Below, one piece after another: positions 45,812 through 54,444 of a DNA stretch of 64,000 nt; position 1 is the first letter of the stretch, and each line of letters starts with the position of its first letter. The stretch is from Caballeronia terrestris. GTDB taxonomy: Bacteria > Pseudomonadota > Gammaproteobacteria > Burkholderiales > Burkholderiaceae. The notes under the pieces are model-generated. The model saw only the letters and a program-made list of their open reading frames with translations. It was not told the DNA's origin and searched no databases. Position numbers and translations under genes: made by a program. The stretch lies in assembly GCF_001544515.1 (NCBI RefSeq), contig NZ_FCOL02000020.1:54389-118388 (forward strand), written 5' to 3'.

Positions 45812-47780
45812 TCCCGTCAGCCACGCCGCGCCTTCCTTGCCGCAAGCGGATTTGCCGGCGGGTTTGCCTGACGTGGCGACGCTCGCGCGGCTCGCCAACG
45901 AGTTCTTCTCGAGCGTGCCGGGCAGCGCGACGCCCGCCGCCGCGAGCCTCGGCAGCGGTGCGGGCGAATCCCTTTCGGCGACGCTGCCGCTCACCGCGCC
46001 GGTGACGAGCTCGGCGAGCAATCCCGCGCCGTCCGGATCGCCATTCGCGGGGCCGGGAGGCGCGGGCACCGGCATACCCGGTCTTTCGATTCCGCAAGGC
46101 AAGGTGCCGGGCGCGAATCTCGCGCCGTCATCGCCGATGCATGTGCTGTCGCTCGGCAATCGCGGGCCCGCGCTCGCGCCGCATGCGATCTCGCATGACG
46201 GCGTGCCGGACACGCTGCAGACCGTCGCGCCCGCGATGGAGCCGCGCTTCGGCGGTGGGGCGTTGGGCACGGAGCCGGTGCAGGTCGAACCTCCTTCGGC
46301 GTCGAGTGCGGCTACGTCGGGCTATTACTTCCTGAACGACGCTGGCCCGCCGACGCACGCACGTCAGGAGGCACTGAAGCCGGGACAGGGCGTGAGCGCG
46401 GAATCGTTCGGCCTTCCCGGCGACGACTTCCTGCGCACGCTGTCTGCTCCGCAACGCGGAGCAACGGCGCCAGCACCGGCGCCGGGCGGTTTCGATCGTG
46501 CAGGCTCGTACTACTTCGTCGACGATGAGCGCAAGCAAGCGTCGTATGCCAGATCCGCGCATCCACCGTTCGATGTCAACGCGATTCGCCGCGACTTCCC
46601 GATTCTTCAGGAACGCGTGAACGGCAGGCAACTCGTCTGGTTCGACAACGCGGCGACGACTCAAAAGCCGCAATCGGTCATCGACCGGCTCGCGTACTTC
46701 TACGCGCACGAGAATTCGAACATCCATCGCGCGGCGCATACAATCGCGGGCCGCGCAACCGATGCCTACGAAGGCGCGCGCGACACGGTGCGCCGTTTCA
46801 TCGGCGCAGCATCGACAGAAGAGATCATCTTCGTGCGTGGCACGACCGAAGGCATCAACCTGGTCGCGAAGTCGTGGGGCGTGAAGAACGTCGGCGAGGG
46901 CGACGAGATCATCGTGTCACATCTCGAACATCACGCGAACATCGTGCCGTGGCAGCAGCTCGCGGCGCTGAAGGGCGCGAAGCTGCGCGTGATTCCCGTC
47001 GACGATTCGGGACAGGTGCGGCTCGACGAGTATCAGCGCATGCTCAACGGTCGCACGAAGATCGTCTCCGTCACGCAGGTTTCGAATGCGCTCGGCACGA
47101 TCGTGCCGGTGCAGGAGATCGTCGCGATGGCGCATCGGGCGGGTGCACGCGCGCTCGTGGACGGCGCCCAGTCGGTGTCGCACATGCGCGTCGACGTGCA
47201 GCAGATCGATGCCGACTTCTTCGTGTTCTCCGGCCACAAGCTGTTCGGGCCGACCGGCATCGGCGCCGTGTACGGCAAGCGCGAGGTGCTGGAAGACATG
47301 CCGCCGTGGGAAGGCGGCGGCAACATGATCGCGGACGTGACCTTCGATCGCACCACGTATCAGCCGCCGCCAAGCCGCTTCGAAGCCGGGACGGGCAACA
47401 TCGCGGACGCGGCAGGGCTGGGCGCGGCGATCGACTATGTGACGCGCATCGGCATCGAGAATATCGGACGCTACGAGCACGATCTGCTCGCCTATGCGAC
47501 GAGCAAGCTGCAGCCGATTCCCGGCGTGCGGCTGATCGGTACGGCGAAGGACAAGGCGAGCGTGCTGTCGTTCGTGTTGAAGGGCTACGAGACCGAAGAG
47601 GTTGGGCAGGCGCTGAACGAAGAGGGCATCGCAGTGCGCTCGGGACATCATTGCGCGCAGCCGATCCTGCGCCGCTTCGGTGTCGAGGCGACGGTGCGGC
47701 CGTCGCTCGCGTTCTACAACACCTGCGACGAAGTGGACCGGATGATCTCGGTCATACGGCATCTTTCGTCGCGTCGTTGA
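45786..47780 (+). CDS. Encapsulin-cargo cysteine desulfurase (SufS-like) with long disordered N-terminal targeting region
   Basis: 664 residues from the ATG at 45786, within the end of the shell gene. Residues 1 to about 258 are Pro/Gly/Ala/Ser-rich and probably disordered, with short conserved-looking islands: VATLARLANEFFSS near 30-43, YYFLNDAGPP near 180 and YYFVDDERKQ near 242. The class V aminotransferase domain follows from FDVNAIRRDFPIL. PLP lysine is K485 in FVFSGHKLFGPTGIG; catalytic Cys is C623 in RSGHHCAQPILRRFG; HLEHHANIVPWQ holds the PLP-stacking His. It converts cysteine to alanine and enzyme persulfide. The extension is the known way such cargo enters family 2A shells. Confidence 0.94.
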   Translation: MSIPTPTSNPVSHAAPSLPQADLPAGLPDVATLARLANEFFSSVPGSATPAAASLGSGAGESLSATLPLTAPVTSSASNPAPSGSPFAGPGGAGTGIPGLSIPQGKVPGANLAPSSPMHVLSLGNRGPALAPHAISHDGVPDTLQTVAPAMEPRFGGGALGTEPVQVEPPSASSAATSGYYFLNDAGPPTHARQEALKPGQGVSAESFGLPGDDFLRTLSAPQRGATAPAPAPGGFDRAGSYYFVDDERKQASYARSAHPPFDVNAIRRDFPILQERVNGRQLVWFDNAATTQKPQSVIDRLAYFYAHENSNIHRAAHTIAGRATDAYEGARDTVRRFIGAASTEEIIFVRGTTEGINLVAKSWGVKNVGEGDEIIVSHLEHHANIVPWQQLAALKGAKLRVIPVDDSGQVRLDEYQRMLNGRTKIVSVTQVSNALGTIVPVQEIVAMAHRAGARALVDGAQSVSHMRVDVQQIDADFFVFSGHKLFGPTGIGAVYGKREVLEDMPPWEGGGNMIADVTFDRTTYQPPPSRFEAGTGNIADAAGLGAAIDYVTRIGIENIGRYEHDLLAYATSKLQPIPGVRLIGTAKDKASVLSFVLKGYETEEVGQALNEEGIAVRSGHHCAQPILRRFGVEATVRPSLAFYNTCDEVDRMISVIRHLSSRR

Positions 47781-47787
47781 GCGGGTG

Positions 47788-47818
47788 CCGGGCGAGTATG
47801 TTTCTCGCTCGCCTGGCA
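47788..47818. terminator. Hairpin between convergent genes, possible bidirectional terminator
   Basis: GCCGGGCGAG pairs with CTCGCCTGGC (one mismatch) across a short T-rich loop, eight bases after the desulfurase stop. It lacks a long T-run, so strength is doubtful. Confidence 0.45.
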
Positions 47819-47833
47819 TATGCTGCGCTTCCT

Positions 47834-49039
47834 TTACACCTTCCCGAGCACGCCTAGCCACGCTTGCCCGATCACTTCGTGGCTCGCGTCCGCATTGGGC
47901 GGATGAAACGCCCCGGCGCGCACATCGCGATAGAGCCGCTCGAGCTCGTTGTTGCGTGAAAGGGCGCCAGCGCCCGCGATCTTCAACGCGAGATTCACCA
48001 CGCGTAACGCGCCATCGACCGCGTGCTGCTTCGCGGCGAGCAGATGCGCGATCCACGGCTCGTCTTCGCCGTAGCCTGTCCACCAGCGATTCGCGACACG
48101 CTCCACCAGCGCCTCGATACTGTCCAGCTCGATAGCCGCCTGCGCGACGGCTTGCTGCGTCAGCGGCCTGTACGCGTAGGTCTTGCCGCCGATCGCGGGC
48201 GATGCACGATGCTTCGCCGACTCCACCGCAATATCGAACGCGCGCTTCGCAATGCCGTAATACACCGCCGCGAGCCCCGGCAATACGGCACCGAGGATGC
48301 CGTCGACGAACGGATCGTCGGGAATGCCGGCGGGCAGCACACGGATCACCTGGGCGCGCGGCGCGATTGCACCTTCGAGGTAGGTATCGTCGCTGCGCGT
48401 GGCGCGCAGGCCGAGCGCGTCCCACGTCTGCACCGTTCGATGGCCGGCCGCATCGCGCCGGATGAACGCGTGGACGATCTTCGGCGCCAGCGGGTCGGAC
48501 TCGTCGATGCCGTGCACGCCGAGCCAGTCCCACGCGGGCGCGAGCGACGTGAAGATCTTGTGGCCATCAAAACGGTAGCCGCCGTCGGGCAGCGGCGTTG
48601 CTTTCACCGACGACCAGGCGAGACCGAGATCGTTACCCGGCTCGCCGTGGCCCGCGGCAAAGACCTTGCCCGCGCCGGCTTCTTCGAGAATCCATTGGGC
48701 CGACGTATCGCCGCGCCGGTACAGATGCAGCGCGGCCCCGACCCAGTACAGATGCATGTTCAGCGCGAGCGCAGTCGCGGGCGCGCGTGCCGCGAGACGC
48801 GCCTGCTCGCGAACCAGTTGCGGCAGCGTGAGCCCCAGTCCACCGAATTCGACCGGCACGCTCGCGCGCAGAAAATTCGCGTCGTGCAGATCGCTCAGAT
48901 CCTCGGAGAAAAAGTGATTCTCGCGATCGTAGCCGGCGGCTCGCGCGCCGATCGTGTCGAGCAGTGCATCGGACAACACGGCCGCCGGGCGCCGCGTTGC
49001 CGGAGCCGGCGTGGTCACGGGTTCGAGTACGGTACTCAT
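47834..49039 (-). CDS. Acyl-CoA dehydrogenase-like flavoprotein (SfnB/DszC-type)
   Basis: 401 residues with the three-domain ACAD layout: helical N-terminus (LLDTIGARAAGYDRENHFFSEDLSDL), beta domain (GYRFDGHKIFTSLAPAWDWLGV) and helical C-terminus ending ASHEVIGQAWLGVLGKV. The acyl-CoA catalytic Glu is not evident, as in the SfnB/DszC monooxygenase branch. It probably uses reduced flavin or FAD on a sulfur-containing or small acyl substrate. Placement beside tau and desulfurase genes supports a sulfur role; 12 bases ahead of it is the CMD gene in the same direction. Confidence 0.85.
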   Translation of the reverse strand: MSTVLEPVTTPAPATRRPAAVLSDALLDTIGARAAGYDRENHFFSEDLSDLHDANFLRASVPVEFGGLGLTLPQLVREQARLAARAPATALALNMHLYWVGAALHLYRRGDTSAQWILEEAGAGKVFAAGHGEPGNDLGLAWSSVKATPLPDGGYRFDGHKIFTSLAPAWDWLGVHGIDESDPLAPKIVHAFIRRDAAGHRTVQTWDALGLRATRSDDTYLEGAIAPRAQVIRVLPAGIPDDPFVDGILGAVLPGLAAVYYGIAKRAFDIAVESAKHRASPAIGGKTYAYRPLTQQAVAQAAIELDSIEALVERVANRWWTGYGEDEPWIAHLLAAKQHAVDGALRVVNLALKIAGAGALSRNNELERLYRDVRAGAFHPPNADASHEVIGQAWLGVLGKV

Positions 49040-49051
49040 CGATGGTTTCCT

Positions 49052-49627
49052 TTACGTGAGAGCCGCGAAATATTTTTCGTCCGGCACGACGCCGGCCGCG
49101 ATGAAAATACGGTTGGTATGGTTGAACCACGATGCGGTTTCGATCGCTTCGAGAATATCGGCGTCGTCGAGGCCGACGCCGCGCAGCCTGTCGAGGTCTT
49201 CCGTCGTGATCGCGCGCGGCGACGTCGTGATGGTTTCGGCAATCTCCGCCAGTGCGAGTTGTCTCGGCGACAAGCCGGCAAGGTGATAGTCGAGCGCGAT
49301 GCGGCGCGCCTTGACGCGATCGCCGAGCACAGCGCCGAGCGCGTGCGCATGATGAATCGTGCAGAGCCCGCAGCCGTTCGTGCGGGACACGATGACCGCG
49401 ATCAACTCACGCTCTTCGATCGGCAGTCGGCCGTTCGTCGCGCTAAAGAGCTTTTCGAAATACTGCGTGAAGCGGCGCGCCGTGTCCGGATTCAACGACA
49501 GCGCGCGAATCCAGTTGTCGCCGTCGTGTTGGTCGATCAACTGGCGGATGTCATCGCTCAACGCATCGCGCTCGGGAACATCCAGGCGACCGACGGCGTG
49601 TGCGCCCGCACTGAGGACTTCTGCCAT
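49052..49627 (-). CDS. CMD/AhpD-like peroxidase-related protein
   Basis: 191 residues from the ATG at 49627 (GAGGAATG upstream). Carboxymuconolactone decarboxylase-like fold with the redox motif EERELIAVIVSRTNGCGLCTIHHAHALG (CxxC plus His). The C-terminal half resembles the peroxidase-related family (DDADILEAIETASWFNHTNRIFIAAGVVPDEKYF). First gene of a two-gene operon with the ACAD-like flavoprotein. A thiol-peroxidase or reductase role is likely; substrate unknown. Confidence 0.88.
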   Translation of the reverse strand: MAEVLSAGAHAVGRLDVPERDALSDDIRQLIDQHDGDNWIRALSLNPDTARRFTQYFEKLFSATNGRLPIEERELIAVIVSRTNGCGLCTIHHAHALGAVLGDRVKARRIALDYHLAGLSPRQLALAEIAETITTSPRAITTEDLDRLRGVGLDDADILEAIETASWFNHTNRIFIAAGVVPDEKYFAALT

Positions 49628-49834
49628 GTCGCATTCCTCGCAAGTGGAGTGGAGAAAGCTGCAGGCCATTATGTGCAGCGGTGGCGCACGCGATCCAATA
49701 TCGATTTGCGATTTGCTTTTTCGATCCGCCCGCGATGCGCGCGATACGATTTGCTTATGAGAAATCGGCCATACGAAGCGTCGGCGTGTGCGCTAATTTG
49801 AACGCTTTCCCTCAAGCCCTAGGAGAAGCCGCCG

Positions 49835-50470
49835 ATGTCCGCGCTCGCGCCTGAAATCGTTCATCTCGCGGATCACGCGAAAGCCGAAGCCGAACCGGTC
49901 TCGCGTTTCGGCGCGCCCGATGAAAACCGCCTGCCGCCGCATGTCGCATCGATCTACGCGAAGTTTCGCCGTCAATACGGTTTCGTGCCGAACTGGCTTG
50001 CCGCGCTCGCGATCAATCCCGATACGGCTTATCGGCTCGTCACGTTCTACGAGCATCTGTTCGATCCTCATCGCAGCCAGCTTACGGCGGCGGAGCGCGA
50101 ACTGATCGCGGTGGTCACGTCGGCCGCGAACCAGTGCAGCTATTGCGTCTTCAATCACACGCAGGCGCTCGCGAACGTGCTGGGCGACACGGTGCGCGCA
50201 CAGCGGATCGCGCAGGGCTTCCATCACGTGCGTCTCTCGGCGAAGGAAGCTGCGCTCGCCGAAATTTCCGAGCGCCTTACGCGCGACCCAAGCGCTATCC
50301 GGGAAGAAGATCTGCAATCGCTGCGGTCGATCGGGTTCACTGCGCAAGCGGTGACGGAAGTGCTCGAAATCTCGGCGTTCTATGCGAATCGCCTGACGAT
50401 CGCGTTGAACGTCGTGCCGGACGAACAGTTCTTTTCCGGGCGGGACATCGGGAGCGCGTCGACGCCTTAG
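49835..50470 (+). CDS. CMD/AhpD-like peroxidase-related protein (second copy)
   Basis: 211 residues; AGGAGAAG upstream. Same family as the divergent gene at 49052: AERELIAVVTSAANQCSYCVFNHTQALANVLGD has the CxxC-His motif, and the C-terminus ITEDE-like region ends LNVVPDEQFFSGRD. The two proteins align over about 180 residues, so they are paralogues placed head to head. Reads toward a DUF3088 gene. Confidence 0.88.
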   Translation: MSALAPEIVHLADHAKAEAEPVSRFGAPDENRLPPHVASIYAKFRRQYGFVPNWLAALAINPDTAYRLVTFYEHLFDPHRSQLTAAERELIAVVTSAANQCSYCVFNHTQALANVLGDTVRAQRIAQGFHHVRLSAKEAALAEISERLTRDPSAIREEDLQSLRSIGFTAQAVTEVLEISAFYANRLTIALNVVPDEQFFSGRDIGSASTP

Positions 50471-50494
50471 CGCCTCGATTTCCAGACGTAAGTG

Positions 50495-50513
50495 TCTCGC
50501 GATCGACGCGAGA
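50495..50513. other. Perfect 7-bp stem hairpin/dyad between CMD and DUF3088 genes
   Basis: TCTCGCG-ATCGA-CGCGAGA. No T-run follows. Could be a weak terminator or an operator for the DUF3088 gene. Confidence 0.4.
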
Positions 50514-50546
50514 TTCGGCTAGTCCATCCGATGGAGACCCAACCCG

Positions 50547-50891
50547 ATGAGTCGTGACTTGCTTCTGCTGCTGGAAAACGGCTTCAATGATCCCGAGCGT
50601 CCGGGCGAGTTGTTCGTCTGTCCCGACTGTGCGCCGATCGAGGCCCTGCTCGCGAGCGATCCGTCGCGCAACGCGCGGCTGGATATCCGCCGCGTACCGT
50701 TCGCGCGACCCCGCAAGGCAGTGATCGAAGTGCTCGGCGAGGCGCGTCAGGGCTTGCCCGTGCTGATCCTCGGCGACGAATACGCGTTCCCCGCTGACGC
50801 TCACACGTTCGGTGAGACCCGCTATATCAGCGACACGCGCCGCATTCTCGAACTCCTCGCCGAGCGCCACGGCTTTCCCAAGGTGCATTGA
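50547..50891 (+). CDS. DUF3088 family protein
   Basis: 114 residues. Contains the family's features: FVCPDCAPIEALLAS with a CxxC pair near residue 25, and GLPVLILGDEYAFPADAHTF, ending ILELLAERHGFPKVH. The overall shape suggests a thioredoxin/glutaredoxin-like fold without a known reaction. It recurs near sulfur and redox genes in Burkholderiaceae to the reader's knowledge; here it follows a CMD protein and could act with it. Confidence 0.8.
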   Translation: MSRDLLLLLENGFNDPERPGELFVCPDCAPIEALLASDPSRNARLDIRRVPFARPRKAVIEVLGEARQGLPVLILGDEYAFPADAHTFGETRYISDTRRILELLAERHGFPKVH

Positions 50892-51147
50892 TCGTTGGCG
50901 CTGCGCGGCGCAAGACGCGCCCGGTCGCCGTCGTCATGCACGCCCGGCGACGCCCTTTCGCTGTTCTTCGATAAAAGCGACTAACGGTCACGTCGCGCGC
51001 TCTCCTGCAATGCCGCAGGATGAGATCCCATCGCCGCACGCATGCGTGCAATCCGCTTCGCCCCATTCGCTCTCAAGGTCTCGATGATGGACAATCACAC
51101 CATCTGACACGGGGAGCCTTCGCTCCTCCTTAACAAGGAGACACGCC
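50892..51147. other. Intergenic region, no gene seen
   Basis: About 256 bases. A small stem GGGAGC-CTTC-GCTCC near 51113-51126 and a good ribosome site (AAGGAG) precede the next gene. No repeat or RNA gene recognised. Confidence 0.4.
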
Positions 51148-51972
51148 ATGACCCGCACCGTCGCCGAAAAGCGCTCCGCCTTCAAGGCATTGCACGCTTC
51201 CGGATGCTTCATCCTGCCCAATCCGTGGGACGCAGGCAGCGCCCGCTATCTGAAGACACTCGGTTTTCAGGCGCTCGCAACGACGAGTTCCGGTTTCGCC
51301 TGGTCCACCGGACACGCCGACAACTCCTTGCCTCGCGATGCCATTCTTGCGCATCTGCGCGAGATCGTCGAGGCGACGGACCTGCCGGTCAACGCGGACT
51401 TCGAAAGCGGCTTCGGTCGCGATCCCGCCGGTGTCGCTGAAAGCGTCAGGCTGGCGGTGGAAACCGGCGTCGCGGGCCTGTCGATCGAAGACTCCACCGG
51501 CGATGCCGCCGCACCGCTTTTCCCGATCGATGTCGCCGTCGAACGGCTTAGCGCAGCGCGGAAAGCGATCGACGAAAGCGGCGGCGATACGCTGCTCGTC
51601 GGCCGGGCGGAGAATTTTTTCGCCGGCCAGCCGGACCTCGACGATACAATCGCGCGCCTCAAGGCCTACGCCGATGCCGGCGCCGACTGTCTCTACGCGC
51701 CGGGCATCAAGACGCGCGAGCAGATCGACGCCGTCGTCGCGGCGGTGGCGCCGAAGCCGGTCAACCTGTTGATCGGCTCGACGTCGACGTTCACGCTGCA
51801 AGACGTAGCCGCGCTCGGCGTGCGGCGGATCAGCGTCGGCGGGGCGCTGGCGCGGGCGGCCTGGGGCGGTTTCATGCAGGCGGCTCAGGGACTTGCTGAC
51901 GGACGCTTCGACGGCTTTGCCGGGGCGGCTTCCGGCGCGCAACTCGATGCCCTTTTCCGCGCGCAGTCGTGA
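51148..51972 (+). CDS. PEP mutase/isocitrate lyase superfamily enzyme
   Basis: 274 residues, TIM-barrel of the ICL/PEPM type: FILPNPWDAGSARYLKTLGF, ALATTSSGFAWSTGHAD, the metal/substrate loop VNADFESGFGRDP, and GLSIEDSTG. This branch covers uncharacterised lyases near oxaloacetate decarboxylase and 2-methylisocitrate lyase; the methylisocitrate KKCGH-type catalytic motif is not seen. It probably cleaves or decarboxylates a small 2-oxo or 2-hydroxy acid. Stands alone; true substrate unknown. Confidence 0.85.
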   Translation: MTRTVAEKRSAFKALHASGCFILPNPWDAGSARYLKTLGFQALATTSSGFAWSTGHADNSLPRDAILAHLREIVEATDLPVNADFESGFGRDPAGVAESVRLAVETGVAGLSIEDSTGDAAAPLFPIDVAVERLSAARKAIDESGGDTLLVGRAENFFAGQPDLDDTIARLKAYADAGADCLYAPGIKTREQIDAVVAAVAPKPVNLLIGSTSTFTLQDVAALGVRRISVGGALARAAWGGFMQAAQGLADGRFDGFAGAASGAQLDALFRAQS

Positions 51973-52076
51973 AATCCGGACTACGGGATTTCCCCGATCC
52001 CAGCCGATGTCGATGCTGGCGCGGCTGGAGCGTCGTAGAGATGTGACCCACTTTGAATGTAAAAAACGAGCCCACC

Positions 52077-52523
52077 ATGACGACTGGAACCATTCAGATT
52101 CACCGCGTCTTGCGCACAACGCCCGAACGCCTCTACCGCGCCTTCCTCGAACCCGATGCCATCGCGAAGTGGCTTCCTCCCTACGGCTTCACGTGCCAGG
52201 TCCACCATATGGAAGCCCGCGTCGGCGGAACGCACAAGATGTCGTTCCGTAACTTCGGCACTGGCCACGGTCATTCGTTCGGCGGCGAGTACCTCGAACT
52301 GGTGCCGAACGAGAAGATCCGCTATACGGATCGCTTCGACGACCCGAACCTTCCCGGACAGATGCAGGTCACCGTTACGTTGCGGCAGGTTTCCTGCGGC
52401 ACCGAACTCAGCATCGTGCAGGAGGGCGTGCCGGAGGTCATTCCGGTTGAGATGTGCTACCTCGGCTGGCAGGAGTCGCTCGTTCAACTGGCGCGGCTGG
52501 TCGAGCCGGAGATTCCTGACTGA
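52077..52523 (+). CDS. SRPBCC-fold (AHSA1-like) protein
   Basis: 148 residues from the ATG at 52077 (an in-frame TTG lies at 52053). AHSA1/START-like pattern: [52 protein letters not shown], and [18 protein letters not shown]. Members bind hydrophobic ligands or aid other proteins; the role is unknown. The gene ends 23 bases before the broken metE frame, so it lies where metE's missing 5' part would be expected. Confidence 0.85.
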   Translation: MTTGTIQIHRVLRTTPERLYRAFLEPDAIAKWLPPYGFTCQVHHMEARVGGTHKMSFRNFGTGHGHSFGGEYLELVPNEKIRYTDRFDDPNLPGQMQVTVTLRQVSCGTELSIVQEGVPEVIPVEMCYLGWQESLVQLARLVEPEIPD

Positions 52524-52546
52524 CGCTCACACTTTCTCATCGGCGT

Positions 52547-54334
52547 TTGACGTACTTGTGGCTCGGCAAGGTGAAGGACGATTCAAACCGGCTCGCGCTG
52601 CTCCCGCTTTTGCTCCCCGCATATGGCGCGTTGCTCGACGCGTTCGCGGCACAAGGCGTCGACTGGGTGCAGATCGATGAACCGGCGCTCGTCACCGAGC
52701 TCGATCCTGCATGGCAAAAGGCATTCGTCGACGCCTACGCGGCGCTTGAAACCCGCAGGGTCAAACTGCTGCTCACGACGTACTTTGGCCAGTTGAAGGA
52801 CAACCTCGACCTCGCGTGCAGGCTGCCCGTCGACGGCCTGCACGTCGATGCGATCAATGCGCGCGATGAGATCGACGTGATCGAGTCGCGGCTGCCCGAG
52901 ACGTCCGTACTGTCCGTCGGTGTCATCGACGGGCGCAACATCTGGAAGACCGATCTGGGCGCGGCGCTCGGATGGCTGGAGCCTTTGCATCGCTCGCGAG
53001 GCGATCGTCTGTGGATCGCGCCTTCGTGTTCGTTGCTGCATACGCCCGTCGATCTGGACAGTGAAGACAGGCTTGATGCTGATATCCGCTCATGGCTTGC
53101 ATTTGCGCTGCAAAAAATCGATGAGCTGACTGTGCTTGCCGGCGCGCTCAACGAGGGACGCGCATCTGTCGCTGACGCGCTCGCCGACAATGCCGCGGCG
53201 ATCGAAAGCCGCCGCGTTTCGCCGCGCGTGCACAACCCATCGGTCAAGGCGGCCATCGCTCGTATCGATGCAAAAACGGCCGAGCGTGCATCCGCCTACC
53301 CGCAGCGTGAGCGCAAGCAGGCCGTCATCCTGAAGCTGCCCGCTTATCCGACCACTACGATCGGCTCTTTTCCGCAGACTCCGGAAATCCGTCGCGCGCG
53401 CAGTCAGTACAAAAGCGGCGAGCTCGGCCGGGCAGGCTACGAGTCGGCGATGCAACGTGAGATCGCCCGCGCGGTGCAGGAACAGGAGGCGCTGGGGCTC
53501 GACGTCCTGGTGCACGGTGAAGCGGAACGCAACGACATGGTCGAATACTTCGGCGAACAACTCGACGGCTACGCGTTCAGTCAGTTCGGCTGGGTGCAAT
53601 CTTACGGCTCGCGCTGTGTGAAGCCGCCGATTCTGTTCGGCGACATCAGCCGTCCGAAGGCGATGACGGTCGAGTGGACCCGCTATGCACAATCGCTCAC
53701 GACGAAGCCGATGAAAGGCATGCTGACCGGTCCCGTGACGATCCTGAACTGGTCGTTCGTGCGCGACGATCAGCCCCGCCCGGTGTCGTGCCGTCAACTG
53801 GCGCTCGCGATCCGGGAAGAGGTGCTCGACCTCGAACGGGCGGGCGTGAAGGTCATCCAGATTGACGAAGCGGCGCTTCGGGAGGGCCTGCCGCTACGCA
53901 AGTCGCTGTGGGACGAGTATCTGCAATGGGCGGTGGAATCGTTTCGCATCGCCGCCAATGGCGTGCAGGACGAAACGCAGATCCATACGCATATGTGCTA
54001 CTCGGAGTTCAACGACATCATCGCGTCGATTGCGGATATGGACGCGGACGTCATCACTATCGAAACATCGCGTTCGGAAATGGAACTGCTCGATGCATTC
54101 GATGACTTCGAGTATCCGAACCAGATCGGCCCCGGCGTGTACGACATCCATTCACCCAATATCCCGACGCAAGAGCACATAGTCAGCTTGATGAGGAAGG
54201 CGGCGGAGCGCATTCCGCGGGAGCGTCTGTGGGTGAATCCCGACTGCGGGCTAAAGACGCGCGCATGGGAAGAGGTAATTCCGGCGTTGAGGAATATGGT
54301 CGCTGCGGCGCATGCTCTCCGTCGGGAAGGTTAA
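52547..54334 (+). pseudogene. metE: N-terminally truncated cobalamin-independent methionine synthase (metE)
   Basis: Homology begins abruptly at [16 protein letters not shown], about residue 165 of a normal 750-760-residue MetE. Only a TTG at 52547 can start it, and an in-frame stop lies just upstream. The remaining 595 residues look intact: [24 protein letters not shown], and all zinc ligands ([31 protein letters not shown]). The lost part of the N-terminal barrel normally helps bind folate, so activity is doubtful. Either a recent 5' deletion or rearrangement made this relict, or the frame starts elsewhere after a sequence error. The intact coding bias suggests the event is recent. Confidence 0.85.
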
Positions 54335-54444
54335 AGATATCGACGGCGCATGTTTCTTGCTTGTAGGTGCTCCTTATCGGCGAGCGACGCACTAGACGGC
54401 CGCAACCCCGGCCGCTGCTCCCCGGCCGGTCAAGGAGAGCAGCA

